Made by a program: the position numbers and the translations under genes
The notes under the pieces: model-generated
The model's input: only the letters and a program-made list of their open reading frames with translations
What the model was told of the DNA's origin: nothing
Database searches by the model: none
Shown: positions 1-11,018 of the stretch, in pieces
How the letters are laid out: each line of letters begins with the position of its first letter
Position numbering within the stretch: position 1 is the first letter of the stretch
NCBI GenBank assembly: GCA_964432595.1
Contig: CAYSOF010000014.1
Coordinates: forward strand, 108,613-172,612
Direction of reading: 5' to 3'
Origin: DASYLJ01 sp964432595
GTDB taxonomy: Bacteria > Desulfobacterota > Binatia > DP-6
Length of the DNA stretch: 64,000 nucleotides

Positions 1-35
1 CCACCGCCACACGCACGACTGACGACGCGCCGCAT

Positions 36-57
36 GCAAGCCGGACTGCTGGCTTGC
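36..57. terminator. Small stem-loop near the window edge
   Basis: A perfect 7-bp stem (GCAAGCC pairing with GGCTTGC) closes an 8-nt loop and is followed by a slightly AT-richer stretch. It could end a gene that lies to the left of the window. There is no T-run, so this is only a structural call. Confidence 0.25.
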
Positions 58-106
58 TCGTGAATTTCGTTGACATCGTCGCCGGCCGCCGCGTATCTCC
101 CGTCGC

Positions 107-682
107 ATGCCGATCGTCGCGCGTCTCGTCGTCGTGGTGCTGCTCACCGCCTCCGCCGCCGTCGCCGCGGACTGCCCCGGCGGCGGCTGCCCCATTCCCG
201 GCGGCGGATCGCAGGCGACGGACTGCTTCGTCGAGTTCGACGGCATCGTGCCGAACACGCCGCCGAACCGACCGACGTACCTCCGCTGCACCGACGGCGA
301 CCCGACCTGCGACAGGGACGGCGTCGTCGACGGCGTCTGCACCAACATGGTGTCGATCTGCTTCAACAACTTCGACGGCCGCTTCCCGGGTTGCCAGCCG
401 CGGCGCGCGTTCACGTTCGACGTGAAGGGCTCCATCGCCTCGAAGCCGCACTACGACCCCGAGCGCTTCGCGATGATCGAGGCGACGTCCGCGCTGCTGC
501 CGACCGAGGACTCGGAGTGCACGCCGCCGCTGCCGTGGCACGTCGAGCTCAAGCAGAAGAAGGGCGTCTACATCCCGACGGCCGACATCCTGAAGACGTG
601 GAGCTACGGCGAGATACCCCTGGCCCCGTCGCGCGTCGATTCCGACCGCGTGAAGGTCGTCTGCGTGCCCGCGGCCGGCTGA
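107..682 (+). CDS. Secreted Cys-rich hypothetical protein
   Basis: Unknown function. The N-terminus is a clear Sec signal peptide (charged start, then a run of Val/Leu/Ala ending around AVAA at residues 20-21), so the 191-residue product should be exported. The mature part starts with a Gly/Cys/Pro-rich stretch and contains an Asp/Cys segment, CTDGDPTCDRDG, at about residue 65, of the kind seen in secreted proteins of uncultured Deltaproteobacteria. Cysteines are frequent, suggesting disulfides in the periplasm or outside the cell. No catalytic motif was recognised. It converges with the minus-strand FliL-like gene that begins immediately after its stop. Confidence 0.6.
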   Translation: MPIVARLVVVVLLTASAAVAADCPGGGCPIPGGGSQATDCFVEFDGIVPNTPPNRPTYLRCTDGDPTCDRDGVVDGVCTNMVSICFNNFDGRFPGCQPRRAFTFDVKGSIASKPHYDPERFAMIEATSALLPTEDSECTPPLPWHVELKQKKGVYIPTADILKTWSYGEIPLAPSRVDSDRVKVVCVPAAG

Positions 683-1078
683 TCAGAGCAGCAGGAACTC
701 GGAGAACCGCAGCTCGCCCGCGATCTCACGGCCGGCGACGCGGTTCACCACCTGCACCATCTGGGAGCGCAGCGACTCGCGCGCGATCGACGAGCGCACC
801 ATGTATTCGCTCTTGGTGCGCATCAGCTCGACCAGCGCATCCTTGATCGCGAGGTAGTTGCGGCTGAACGTCATGCCGCTCATCGTCCCGCGCAGCTCCA
901 CCTCGGCGGCGAAGACGCACGTGCCGTCGAACATCTTCGCCTTCGTCCGGCCGACGCGGGCCACCGCCGGTGCACCGGGCGTGGCCGTCCAGCGCCAGCC
1001 CCAGCCGGTCACGGCGATGATCGCGAGGATCACGAGCAGCGTCGTCACGACCGGCGCCGGGATGTTGCGGATGCGCAT
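683..1078 (-). CDS. FliL-like membrane-anchored protein
   Basis: A 131-residue protein with one N-terminal membrane segment (about residues 8-27) and a C-terminal half resembling the FliL family: a region on length control of an alpha helix (DALVELMRTKSEYMV), a Leu-Arg-x-x-Met segment, and a final RFSEFLLL resembling the strand that ends FliL proteins. FliL supports the flagellar stator, but no other flagellar gene lies nearby, so a stand-alone FliL-like role at the inner membrane is equally possible. Length is close to the usual 140-170. The assignment rests on pattern similarity of the last 60 residues. Confidence 0.5.
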   Translation of the reverse strand: MRIRNIPAPVVTTLLVILAIIAVTGWGWRWTATPGAPAVARVGRTKAKMFDGTCVFAAEVELRGTMSGMTFSRNYLAIKDALVELMRTKSEYMVRSSIARESLRSQMVQVVNRVAGREIAGELRFSEFLLL

Positions 1079-1200
1079 GTCGCGGTCGAGAGGAGCAAGC
1101 CACGCGCCACCGGCGATGGCCGCATTTGTCGGGGCGCCCGGGCCCGGTACCGTCGATCCGGTGACGGCCCGTGCAGGATCGAGACGCCCGGCGCTGCGGC

Positions 1201-1216
1201 GTCCGCCGGGGCGGAC
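1201..1216 (-). terminator. GC hairpin downstream of the esterase
   Basis: GTCCGCC and GGCGGAC form a tight inverted repeat about 40 nt beyond the stop of the minus-strand esterase. It lacks a U-tract, so it may be a pause or RNA-stabilising hairpin rather than a classical terminator. Confidence 0.25.
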
Positions 1217-1255
1217 ATTCGTGCACGTGCCGGCGGGGCGTCCGGGGTCGCGTCG

Positions 1256-2080
1256 CTAGGACCGGGGATTCGCCGCGAAGAACTTCCAGAGCCGGTCGGA
1301 CGCGCCGGTCGGCCACACGTGCCCCTGCCGTCCCTCGCACGCGACCACCGGCGCCTTGCACGCCTCGTAGCGCCGGCAGCCGTCGGCGGTCGTCGATCCG
1401 GCGCAGCCGTTCGCGCGCGCCCACCAGTCGCGTGCACCGCGCACCAGGTCCGGCTCCACGACCACGTCGGACGTTCCGTACAGCAGGAGGATCGGCATCG
1501 GACGCGACGGCGTGCACGACGCGAGATCCATGCCGCCCGCCACGGGGCCGACGGCGGCAATCCGTCCGCCCAGCCGGCAGCCGAGCAGGCTCGCGAAGAA
1601 CCCGCCGTTCGACATGCCCGTCGCATAGACGCGGCGGCGGTCGATGCAGCGCTCTCGCTCGATGCGATCGAGCAGCTTCTCGACGAACGTCCGGTCGACG
1701 TCGGCGTCGATGCCGATGTCCCATCCGCGGCCGAGCGTGCCGAGGAGGCGCACGCCGTCGTGCCCGTCGGGGAACACCGCGACGAACTGCTCGCGGCGCG
1801 CGAGCGCATCGAGGCCGGTCCACCGGCGCAGGCCCGCGGCGTCGTCGCGGAAGCCGTGGAACGCGAGGACGAGCGGCAACGGTCGGTCCGCGGGTACGGC
1901 GGGCGCGTCGAGCAAGTAGCGTCGCCCGTCCACCTCGCCGGCGACGCCGTCGGCCGCGGGCAGCGCACCCGCGCGGCAGCCGCTGCTCGGCTGCGATTCC
2001 GCCGCGAGGACCTGCCCGGCGAGACACAGCGCGACGACGATGGACAGTATCCCGGGCACGCGGATAGGACGCTCTATCAT
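1256..2080 (-). CDS. Secreted esterase of the LpqC / PHB depolymerase type
   Basis: An alpha/beta hydrolase of about 274 residues with a signal peptide (residues 1-27, ending around VLAAES). The core shows LVLAFHGF (oxyanion region), VFPDGHDG, and the nucleophile elbow GMSNGG, as in the LpqC/feruloyl esterase family that hydrolyses polyesters or phenolic esters outside the cell. ILLLYGTSDVVV would carry the acid and GHVWP the catalytic His. The ATG at 2080 overlaps by 2 nt with the ATG of the divergent dehydrogenase; a GTG at 2059 would still give a good signal peptide (PGILSIVVALCLAGQ) and leave 20 nt between the genes. Substrate unknown. Confidence 0.75.
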   Translation of the reverse strand: MIERPIRVPGILSIVVALCLAGQVLAAESQPSSGCRAGALPAADGVAGEVDGRRYLLDAPAVPADRPLPLVLAFHGFRDDAAGLRRWTGLDALARREQFVAVFPDGHDGVRLLGTLGRGWDIGIDADVDRTFVEKLLDRIERERCIDRRRVYATGMSNGGFFASLLGCRLGGRIAAVGPVAGGMDLASCTPSRPMPILLLYGTSDVVVEPDLVRGARDWWARANGCAGSTTADGCRRYEACKAPVVACEGRQGHVWPTGASDRLWKFFAANPRS

Positions 2081-3119
2081 GAAGGCCCTCGTGTTCCATG
2101 GTCCCGGCGACGTGCGCTGCGACGGCGTCCCCGAGCCGACGATCCAGGCGCCCGACGCGGCGATCCTGCGCGTGACGGCCGCATCGATCTGCGGCTCCGA
2201 CCTGCACCTGTACCACGGGCGCCTGCCAACCGCGTCCGGCCTCATCGTCGGCCACGAGTTCGTCGGGGTCGTCGAAGCGGTGGGCCCGGCGGTGCGCTCG
2301 GTGCGGCCGGGCGACCGCGTGATCGCCCCGGGCGTCATTGGCTGCGGGACGTGCGCGGCGTGTCGCACCGGCCACGTCACCGCGTGCACGGCCCGTGCGA
2401 TGAAGGTCTACGGGATCACGCCGGCCCTGCAAGGCGGCCAGGCGGAGCTGGTCGAGGTGCCGCACGCCGACTTCAACACCGTGCCGATCCCGCCGGGGCT
2501 CCACGACGAGGACGTCCTGTTCCTCACCGACATCCTCCCGACCGGCTACCAGGGGGCCGAGCGTGGCGACGTCAGGCCGGGCGACGTGGTCGCGATCCTC
2601 GGCGCGGGACCCATCGGGCTGACGTCGCTCATGTCGTCGCAGCTCATGGGCGCGGCGGAGGTGATCGTCGTCGATCCCGACCCGTCGCGGCGCGCGGCGG
2701 CCACGCGTTTCGGCGCCACGGCGGTCACACCCGACGACGCACCGGAGCACGTCCTCGCGGCCACGAACGGCCGCGGCGCCGACGTCGCGATCGAGGCGGT
2801 GGGACGGCAGGAGACGCTGGAGGCCGCGGTGGCGCTGGTGCGCGTCGGCGGCCGCGTCTCGGTCGTCGGCGTCTTCGTCGAGCCCACGATGCCCTTCCCC
2901 ATCGGCCCGGCGTTCATGAAGGACGTCACACTGCGCATCGGGCTGGCCGACGTCCCGCGCCACCTGCCGCCGCTGCTGGCGCTCGTGCAGCGCGGCCGCC
3001 TGAAGCCGCGCGAGCTCGTGACGCACCGGCTGGGGCTCCGCGACGGTCGCGACGCATACCGCCTCTTCGACGAGCGGCGCGACGGCTGTCTCAAGATCGT
3101 GCTGGACCCCGGCGCATGA
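2079..3119 (+). CDS. Zinc-dependent alcohol dehydrogenase (MDR family)
   Basis: A 346-residue medium-chain dehydrogenase/reductase that probably oxidises an alcohol or polyol with NAD(P)+. Visible features: catalytic zinc site ICGSDLHLYHG (Cys near 38) and GHEFVG; structural zinc cysteines spaced C-x2-C-x2-C-x7-C near residues 88-102; Rossmann nucleotide site AILGAGPIGL near residue 177. The domain order and length are normal for the threonine dehydrogenase/sorbitol dehydrogenase-like group; the exact substrate cannot be read. A longer start at 2040 exists, but MKALVFHG is the typical family start. The stop overlaps the antiporter start by 4 nt (ATGA), so the two are probably cotranscribed. 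Confidence 0.88.
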   Translation: MKALVFHGPGDVRCDGVPEPTIQAPDAAILRVTAASICGSDLHLYHGRLPTASGLIVGHEFVGVVEAVGPAVRSVRPGDRVIAPGVIGCGTCAACRTGHVTACTARAMKVYGITPALQGGQAELVEVPHADFNTVPIPPGLHDEDVLFLTDILPTGYQGAERGDVRPGDVVAILGAGPIGLTSLMSSQLMGAAEVIVVDPDPSRRAAATRFGATAVTPDDAPEHVLAATNGRGADVAIEAVGRQETLEAAVALVRVGGRVSVVGVFVEPTMPFPIGPAFMKDVTLRIGLADVPRHLPPLLALVQRGRLKPRELVTHRLGLRDGRDAYRLFDERRDGCLKIVLDPGA

Positions 3120-4900
3120 ACGGGCTGGCAGCCGCGGTCGTGTTCCTGACGGCCGTGGTGGTGGCCGTCCCCCTGTTCCGTCGCGCCCGGCTCGGCGGTG
3201 TCCTCGGCTACCTGGTGACGGGCGCGCTGCTCGGGCCGCTCGGGCTCGGCATCCTGCCCAGGACCGAGGACGCCCGACACGTGGCCGAGTTCGGCGTCGT
3301 CCTCCTGATGTTCCTGATCGGCCTCGAGCTCGAGCCGCGCCGGCTCTGGGCGCAGCGGACGGCGGTGTTCGGGCTCGGCGGCGCGCAGGTGCTGGCGACC
3401 GGCGCGGCGCTCGCCGTCGCCGCCATGTGGATCGGCGCCGGCGCACGGCCCGCGATCGTGCTCGGCCTCTCGCTGGCGCTCTCGTCGACCGCCCTCGTAC
3501 TGCAGCTCCTCGGCGAACGGCGCGAGCTCACCGTGCGGCACGGGCGCGACGCGTTCGCCGTCCTGCTGCTGCAGGACCTCGCGGTGCTCCCGCTGGTGGC
3601 CCTCGTGCCCACGCTGGGCGGCGGTCCGGGCGTTGGGACGCCGGACGACTCCCCGATCGTGGCCACGCTCCGACTGCTCGCCGTCGTCGCGTTCCTCGTC
3701 GCCCTGAGCCGCCTCGCGATCCGCCCGCTCTTCCGCCACGTCGTCGCGACGCGCAGCGAGGAGGTGTACGTCGCCGCGTCGCTGCTGGTTGTCTGCAGCG
3801 CCGCGCTGGTCGTCCATCTGGCGGGGCTGTCGATGTCGCTCGGCGCCTTCCTGGCGGGGATGCTCCTCGCCGACTCGCAGTACCGCCACCAGATCGAAGC
3901 TGACGTCCTGCCGTTCAAGCACCTGCTGCTCGGGCTCTTCTTCGCGTCGGTCGGCATGGCGGCCGATCCGCGCTTGCTGATCACGCAACCGGTGGCGATC
4001 GTCGGGCTCACGCTGGGTCTCATGGCGATCAAGGCATCCGTCGCGGGTCTCCTCGCCCTGGCGTTCGGCGCCGGCGGACGGTCGGCCCTGCGGCTCGGGC
4101 TGGTGCTCGCGCAGGGCGGCGAGTTCGCGTTCGTGATCCTGGCCCTGGCCCGCGCGCACGCGCTCCTCGACGACGCGACCGAGCGGATGCTCGTCATGGT
4201 CATCACCCTGTCGATGGCGACGACGCCGCTACTGCTGGCCGTCGCCGATCGCGTGCTCGGACACGTTCGCTACGCGAGCAACGAGCCCGCGGCGACCGAC
4301 GACGTGCCGGCGCCGGTGCTCATCGCCGGCATGGGCTCCTTCGGCCGCGGCGTCGCCATGGTGCTCCGCGCCGCGCACGTCCCGTTCGTCGCCTTCGACC
4401 GCGACCGCGATCGCGTGGAGCTGGCGCGCCGGCTCGGTGTTCCCGTGTGCGTCGGCGACGGCACCCGCCTCGACTTCTTGCGCGTGCTTGGGCTCGAGCG
4501 CGCGGCGGCGCTGGTGCTCGCCATCGACGACGAGGCGGCCTCGCTCCGCCTGGCGACGCTGGCACGAGCGCACGCGCCGGACGTCGCCGTCCTGGCCCGC
4601 GCCCGCTCCCGCCTCCACGCGCATCGCCTCCTGACGCTCGGCGCGGCGCACGTCCAGCGCGACGTCCTGCCGGCCAGCCTCGCGATCGCCGATCGGGTGC
4701 TCCGACACCTGGGCATGGACGTCGCGGAGGCGGAACACGTCGTCGACCGCTGCCGCGCGTGGGACGAAGAGGTCTTCGCCCGCCAGCAGGCACTCCACGA
4801 GGACGAGGCCGCCTGGCTCGCCGACTCGCGCGAGGCCGCCCAGGAGCTCGAGCGCCTCCTCGAGCTGGACACCGCGACGCCCGAGCCCCCCTCCACCTGA
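3116..4900 (+). CDS. Kef-type K+/H+ antiporter (CPA2) with TrkA-N domain
   Basis: A 594-residue inner-membrane transporter. Residues 1 to about 385 hold the Na+/H+ exchanger-like core with about 12 membrane helices, including the conserved early segment GVVLLMFLIGLELEP and the later LVLAQGGEFAFVI. From about residue 400 a Rossmann TrkA-N domain begins with GMGSFGRG, continuing through VCVGDGTRLDFL; this is the nucleotide-sensing domain of Kef and YbaL-type antiporters. Expected role: potassium or sodium efflux coupled to protons. The start overlaps the dehydrogenase stop. No KefF/KefG ancillary subunit is present. Confidence 0.9.
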   Translation: MNGLAAAVVFLTAVVVAVPLFRRARLGGVLGYLVTGALLGPLGLGILPRTEDARHVAEFGVVLLMFLIGLELEPRRLWAQRTAVFGLGGAQVLATGAALAVAAMWIGAGARPAIVLGLSLALSSTALVLQLLGERRELTVRHGRDAFAVLLLQDLAVLPLVALVPTLGGGPGVGTPDDSPIVATLRLLAVVAFLVALSRLAIRPLFRHVVATRSEEVYVAASLLVVCSAALVVHLAGLSMSLGAFLAGMLLADSQYRHQIEADVLPFKHLLLGLFFASVGMAADPRLLITQPVAIVGLTLGLMAIKASVAGLLALAFGAGGRSALRLGLVLAQGGEFAFVILALARAHALLDDATERMLVMVITLSMATTPLLLAVADRVLGHVRYASNEPAATDDVPAPVLIAGMGSFGRGVAMVLRAAHVPFVAFDRDRDRVELARRLGVPVCVGDGTRLDFLRVLGLERAAALVLAIDDEAASLRLATLARAHAPDVAVLARARSRLHAHRLLTLGAAHVQRDVLPASLAIADRVLRHLGMDVAEAEHVVDRCRAWDEEVFARQQALHEDEAAWLADSREAAQELERLLELDTATPEPPST

Positions 4901-4923
4901 GGTCCGAACGGGTCGCCGTGCTG

Positions 4924-4951
4924 CGCCCGGCCGAAATGGCGACGCCGGGCG
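4924..4951. terminator. Hairpin between convergent antiporter and fabF genes
   Basis: CGCCCGGC and GCCGGGCG form a perfect 8-bp stem around a 12-nt loop in the 52-nt gap between two convergent genes. The placement fits a terminator working in both directions. There are no flanking T-runs. Confidence 0.4.
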
Positions 4952-4952
4952 A

Positions 4953-6191
4953 CTACCCGTCGAAGCGCTTCAGGACGAGCGACGCGTTCGCCCCCCCGAA
5001 GCCGAACGAGTTCGACACCGCGATCCGCACGTTCGCCCGGCGCGCCTCGTGCGGAACGTAGTCGAGGTCGCAGGCCGGATCCGGATCGTCGAGGTTGATC
5101 GTCGGCGTGATGATGCCGGTCTCGAGCGTCTTCGCGACGATCAGCGCCTCCAGCGCGCCCGATGCGCCGATCAGATGCCCCGTCATCGACTTCGTCGCGC
5201 TGACCGCGAGCTTGCGCGCGTGGTCGCCGAAGACCGACTTGATGCCTTGCGTCTCGTTGACGTCGCCGAGCGGCGTGGACGTCGCGTGCGCGTTCACGTA
5301 GTCGACCTCGTCGGGGCGGATGCCCGCGCTCTGGATCGCCGCGTTCATGCACGCCGCCGCGCCGATGCCGTCCGGCAGCGGCGCGGCGATGTGGAACGCC
5401 TCGCTGCCCGTCGCGTAGCCGATGATCTCGGCGTAGATCTTCGCGCCGCGCGCCTGCGCGTGCTCGAGCGACTCGACGATCAGCATCGCGGAGCCCTCGG
5501 AGAGGACGAACCCGTCGCGGTCCTTGTCGAACGGCCGGCTCGCCTTCTCCGGCTCGTCGTTCCGGAAGGACACGGCACGCGAGTTCGAGAAGCCGGCGAT
5601 CTCCGTCGGATCGATCAGCGCATCGGTGCCGCCGGCGATGACCGCGTCGCAGATGCCTTCCCGCACGTAGCGCCACGCCTCGCCGACGCCGTTCAGCCCC
5701 GATGCACACGCATTGCCGATCGTGAAGTTCGGGCCGCGCACCTGCAGACGGATCGCGATCTGGCCGGCGCCGAGGCTCGTCGTGATCGCCGTGATGTAGA
5801 ACGGCGACACCGAATCGGGCCCCTCCAGGTTGTAGTTCGTGACGGTCTTGAAGATCGTGCGCGCGCCGCCGTTGTTGTTGCCGAGCAGGACGCCGATCCG
5901 CAGGCTGTTCTCCGGCGTGATGGGGAGCTTCGCGTCGTCGACCGCCATCACCGACGCCGCCACGGCGTAGCGCGCGAAGTCGTCCATGCGCTTCAGGTGT
6001 TTCGCCGGCATGTACTTCGACGGTTCGAAGCCCCGCACCTCGCCGGCGATGCGGCACTTCTGGTTCGAGACGTCGAAGTAGGTGATCGGTCCGATGCCCG
6101 ACTTGCCTGCGACCGCGTTCTCCCAGATCGCGTCGGCGCCGATGCCGATCGGGCTCACACCGCCCAGGCCGGTGATGACGACTCGCTTCAT
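4953..6191 (-). CDS. fabF: 3-oxoacyl-ACP synthase II
   Basis: A 412-residue beta-ketoacyl-ACP synthase that condenses malonyl-ACP with a growing acyl-ACP in fatty-acid elongation. The thiolase-fold triad is intact: Cys162 in NACASG, His302 in NAHATSTP, and Lys334/His339 in KSMTGHL. The length is typical. It is the last gene of a minus-strand unit parC-parE-fabF, and its ATG overlaps the parE stop by 4 nt, implying translational coupling. No acpP, fabG or fabD lies adjacent, so this copy sits outside the usual fab cluster; it may be the housekeeping KAS II or a paralogue. Confidence 0.93.
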   Translation of the reverse strand: MKRVVITGLGGVSPIGIGADAIWENAVAGKSGIGPITYFDVSNQKCRIAGEVRGFEPSKYMPAKHLKRMDDFARYAVAASVMAVDDAKLPITPENSLRIGVLLGNNNGGARTIFKTVTNYNLEGPDSVSPFYITAITTSLGAGQIAIRLQVRGPNFTIGNACASGLNGVGEAWRYVREGICDAVIAGGTDALIDPTEIAGFSNSRAVSFRNDEPEKASRPFDKDRDGFVLSEGSAMLIVESLEHAQARGAKIYAEIIGYATGSEAFHIAAPLPDGIGAAACMNAAIQSAGIRPDEVDYVNAHATSTPLGDVNETQGIKSVFGDHARKLAVSATKSMTGHLIGASGALEALIVAKTLETGIITPTINLDDPDPACDLDYVPHEARRANVRIAVSNSFGFGGANASLVLKRFDG

Positions 6192-8098
6192 ACGTCGACC
6201 TCGTCCACGCGCGGGGCGCGCTCCATGATGAACTCGAAGCGGGGCGCGACGTCGCGTCCCATGAGCGTCTGGATCGCCTGCTCGGTGCCGGCGGCGTCGT
6301 CGATGCGGACCCGCAGCAGCGCGCGCCGCGCGGGGTCGAGGGTCGTCTCCTTCAGCGTCGAGGGATTCATCTCGCCGAGGCCCTTGAAGCGCTGCACCTG
6401 CACCTTGTCGCGCTGCCCGTTGAGGCCCGCGAGGAACTTCTCCTTCGCCGCATCGTCCTTCGCCCAGTGCACCTGCTTGCCGACGTCGATCCGATACAGC
6501 GGCGGCTGGGCGATGTACACATGCCCGGCGCCGATCAGCTGCGGCAAGTGCCGATAGAAGAAGGTGAGCAGGAGGGTGCAGATGTGATGGCCGTCGGAGT
6601 CGGCGTCCATCAGCAGGCAGATCTTGTGGTAGCGGAGCTTCGCGAGGTCGAAGTCTTTCCCGGCGCCGCAGCCGAGCGCCGAGACGATGTCGGCGAGCTC
6701 CTTGTTGGCGAGCACCTTCGTCACCGACGCCTGCTCGGTGTTCAGCACCTTGCCGCGGAGCGGGAGGATGGCCTGGAACGTGCGGTCGCGCCCCTGCTTC
6801 GCGGAGCCGCCGGCGGAGTCACCCTCGACGAGGAACAGCTCGCACTCGACGGGGTCGGTCGAGCTGCAGTCGGCGAGTTTGCCGGGCAGGTTCAGGCGGT
6901 GCGAGATCGCGCCCTTCCGCTGCACCTGCGCCGCCGCCGCGCGCGACGCCGTCCGCGCCTTCGCCGCCAGCACGACGCGCGCCGCCACCGCATCGCCGGC
7001 GGAACGGTTCGCATTGAGCGCGTTCTCGAGCGCCGTGCGGACGATGCCGTCGATGACGGGCGTCACCTCGGTGTTGTTGAGGCGCTCCTTCGTCTGGCCC
7101 TGGAACTGCGGCTGCGAGATCTTGATCGACAGGAGCGCCAGCAGCCCCTCGCGCGCGTCCTCGGCGGTGATCGTGAGCCCGCGCGGCACGAGGTTGTGCA
7201 CCTCGAGGTAGTTGCGCACGGCCTTCACGATGCCGGACTTGAGGCCGTTTTCGTGCGCGCCGCCCGACGTCGTCGGAATGCCGTTCACGAACGAGTGGAC
7301 GCGCTCCGTCGTGTCTTCCGTCCAGGTGAGCGCGCACTCGACGTGGACGCCGTCCTGGTCCTTCGTGATCGCGGTGATCTCGCCGGCGAGCGGCTTCTGG
7401 CCGAGCTCCTTCGCGAGCTTCTCGAGGTACGCGCGCAGGCCGTCCTCGTAGTGGAACGTGACGGACGTCCCGGCGCCCTCGTCCTGGTACTCGATCGACA
7501 GGCCGCCGTGCAGGTACGCCTTCGCCTCGAGCCGCTCGGCGATGAGCTTCGAATCGAAGCGCACGCTCGGAAAGATCTGCGGATCCGGCCGGAAGTAGAT
7601 GCTCGTGCCGGTACCGCGCGCGCCGCCCAGCTTCTTGAGCGGACTCGTCGCCTTGCCGCGCGCGAAGCTCTGCTCGTACTCGGCGCCGTCGCGCTTGACG
7701 CGCGCGACGAGCTTCTCGGCCAGCGCGTTCACCACCGACGCGCCGACGCCGTGGAGACCGCCCGAGTGGAAGTAGCTCTTCGCCTCGAACTTGCCGCCCG
7801 CGTGCAGGGTCGTGAGGATCAGCTCCAGCGCCGGCTTCTTGTGCTGCGCGTGCTTGTCGACGGGGATGCCGCGGCCGTTGTCGGTGACGGTCATCGACGC
7901 GCCGTCCTTGTGGAGGACGACCTTGATCTTGTCGGCGTGCCCGTTCATCGCCTCGTCGACGGAGTTGTCGACGATCTCCCACAGGAGATGGTGCAGGCCG
8001 GCGGCGTCGACGCCGCCGATGTACATGCCGGGCCGGCGCCGGACGGGCTCGAGCCCCTCCAGCACCACGATGTCTTTTGCGGAATAGCTGGCTGCCAT
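6188..8098 (-). CDS. parE: DNA topoisomerase IV subunit B (type IIA)
   Basis: A 636-residue ATPase subunit. The GHKL fold shows EIVDNSVDEA, NGRGIPVD and SGGLHGVGASV; the TOPRIM domain shows LVEGDSAGGSAK and DADSDGHH, which bind the magnesium ions for cleavage. The length and the short form without the extra GyrB insertion fit ParE. It follows parC with an 11-nt gap and overlaps fabF, so the two topoisomerase subunits are made from one message. ParE is preferred to GyrB because the partner subunit lacks the GyrA box. The ATG at 8098 gives the family-typical start, and the upstream residues in this frame belong to parC in another frame. Confidence 0.85.
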   Translation of the reverse strand: MAASYSAKDIVVLEGLEPVRRRPGMYIGGVDAAGLHHLLWEIVDNSVDEAMNGHADKIKVVLHKDGASMTVTDNGRGIPVDKHAQHKKPALELILTTLHAGGKFEAKSYFHSGGLHGVGASVVNALAEKLVARVKRDGAEYEQSFARGKATSPLKKLGGARGTGTSIYFRPDPQIFPSVRFDSKLIAERLEAKAYLHGGLSIEYQDEGAGTSVTFHYEDGLRAYLEKLAKELGQKPLAGEITAITKDQDGVHVECALTWTEDTTERVHSFVNGIPTTSGGAHENGLKSGIVKAVRNYLEVHNLVPRGLTITAEDAREGLLALLSIKISQPQFQGQTKERLNNTEVTPVIDGIVRTALENALNANRSAGDAVAARVVLAAKARTASRAAAAQVQRKGAISHRLNLPGKLADCSSTDPVECELFLVEGDSAGGSAKQGRDRTFQAILPLRGKVLNTEQASVTKVLANKELADIVSALGCGAGKDFDLAKLRYHKICLLMDADSDGHHICTLLLTFFYRHLPQLIGAGHVYIAQPPLYRIDVGKQVHWAKDDAAKEKFLAGLNGQRDKVQVQRFKGLGEMNPSTLKETTLDPARRALLRVRIDDAAGTEQAIQTLMGRDVAPRFEFIMERAPRVDEVDV

Positions 8099-8109
8099 CG
8101 ATCCGTTCC

Positions 8110-10404
<2,295 letters not shown>

Positions 10405-10594
10405 CGTCCTCCCCGCAGCCGCAGAAGCCGGCGCATCTTACCAATCCGGGCGACGAAGGCGAGTGGTCGGGCACGCTCCGTGCGGAATGCCGTGGCACTG
10501 CGCATCGCCGCGGCGCGCACGCACGAGCCGGCGTCCGGCGGGCACTTCTGCATGATTCGTTCTGTGGCAGGCGTCGCATATTCCGACACCTCCG

Positions 10595-10610
10595 TGGCAC
10601 CGCCCTTGCT
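10595..10610 (+). promoter_or_regulatory. Sigma-54 (RpoN) promoter, -24/-12
   Basis: TGGCAC, a 5-nt spacer, then TTGCT matches the RpoN consensus TGGCACG-N4-TTGCW. The invariant GG (10596-10597) and GC (10608-10609) are exactly 10 nt apart. Transcription would begin near 10620, about 10 nt before the RBS of the small gene at 10644. It lies in the 240-nt gap upstream of parC and points away from it. Confidence 0.65.
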
Positions 10611-10643
10611 GATAGGGACCCCGTGCAGAACGGAGGTCGCCCA

Positions 10644-10886
10644 GTGAAGGTCTCGATCCTCCTCAGCGCCGGGGATCCGGACGCCGACGGCGTCACGGTG
10701 TCCACGACGCTCGAGATCGACCTGGACGACCCTCGTTGGCAGGCCTGGCTCGTCGACGCCGTCGCGGGTCAGGCAAAGGAAGGCGCCCGGCAGCTGCGCG
10801 ACGAGCTGATCGCGCAGCAGGGGCTCCCGGTGACGGGCTTCGTACCGCTGTCCGCGGTGCTGCCTGCCGCCGGCGCTGGACGCTGA
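10644..10886 (+). CDS. Small acidic hypothetical protein under a sigma-54 promoter
   Basis: An 80-residue protein with no recognised family. It has an acidic N-terminal half (LSAGDPDADG, EIDLDDPRW) and an amphipathic helix (QAKEGARQLRDELIAQQ) and no membrane segment, so it is probably cytoplasmic. I chose the GTG at 10644 because GGAGG lies at 10632-10636 with 7-nt spacing; the earlier GTG at 10623 would put that RBS inside the gene and sits only a few bases after the predicted start of transcription. The promoter implies control by an RpoN-dependent activator, for example under nitrogen, envelope or redox stress, but the stimulus is unknown. Confidence 0.5.
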   Translation: MKVSILLSAGDPDADGVTVSTTLEIDLDDPRWQAWLVDAVAGQAKEGARQLRDELIAQQGLPVTGFVPLSAVLPAAGAGR

Positions 10887-11018
10887 CCTTCGAAGGGCTT
10901 CCGCCCTTCAGCCGCTGCCGGCCGTGCCGGGCGTCGATCAGGCGCCCGGCACGGCTCCGAGGCGGTCCGCGAGCGCGGATTGACGTCCGGGAGGGGACGT
11001 CCGATATGGACGCCCCCG

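Noticed and set aside
726..3446. 906-residue open frame on the minus strand
   Set aside because: It is an Arg-rich shadow across FliL-like, esterase, dehydrogenase and antiporter genes; GC-rich DNA keeps antisense frames open.
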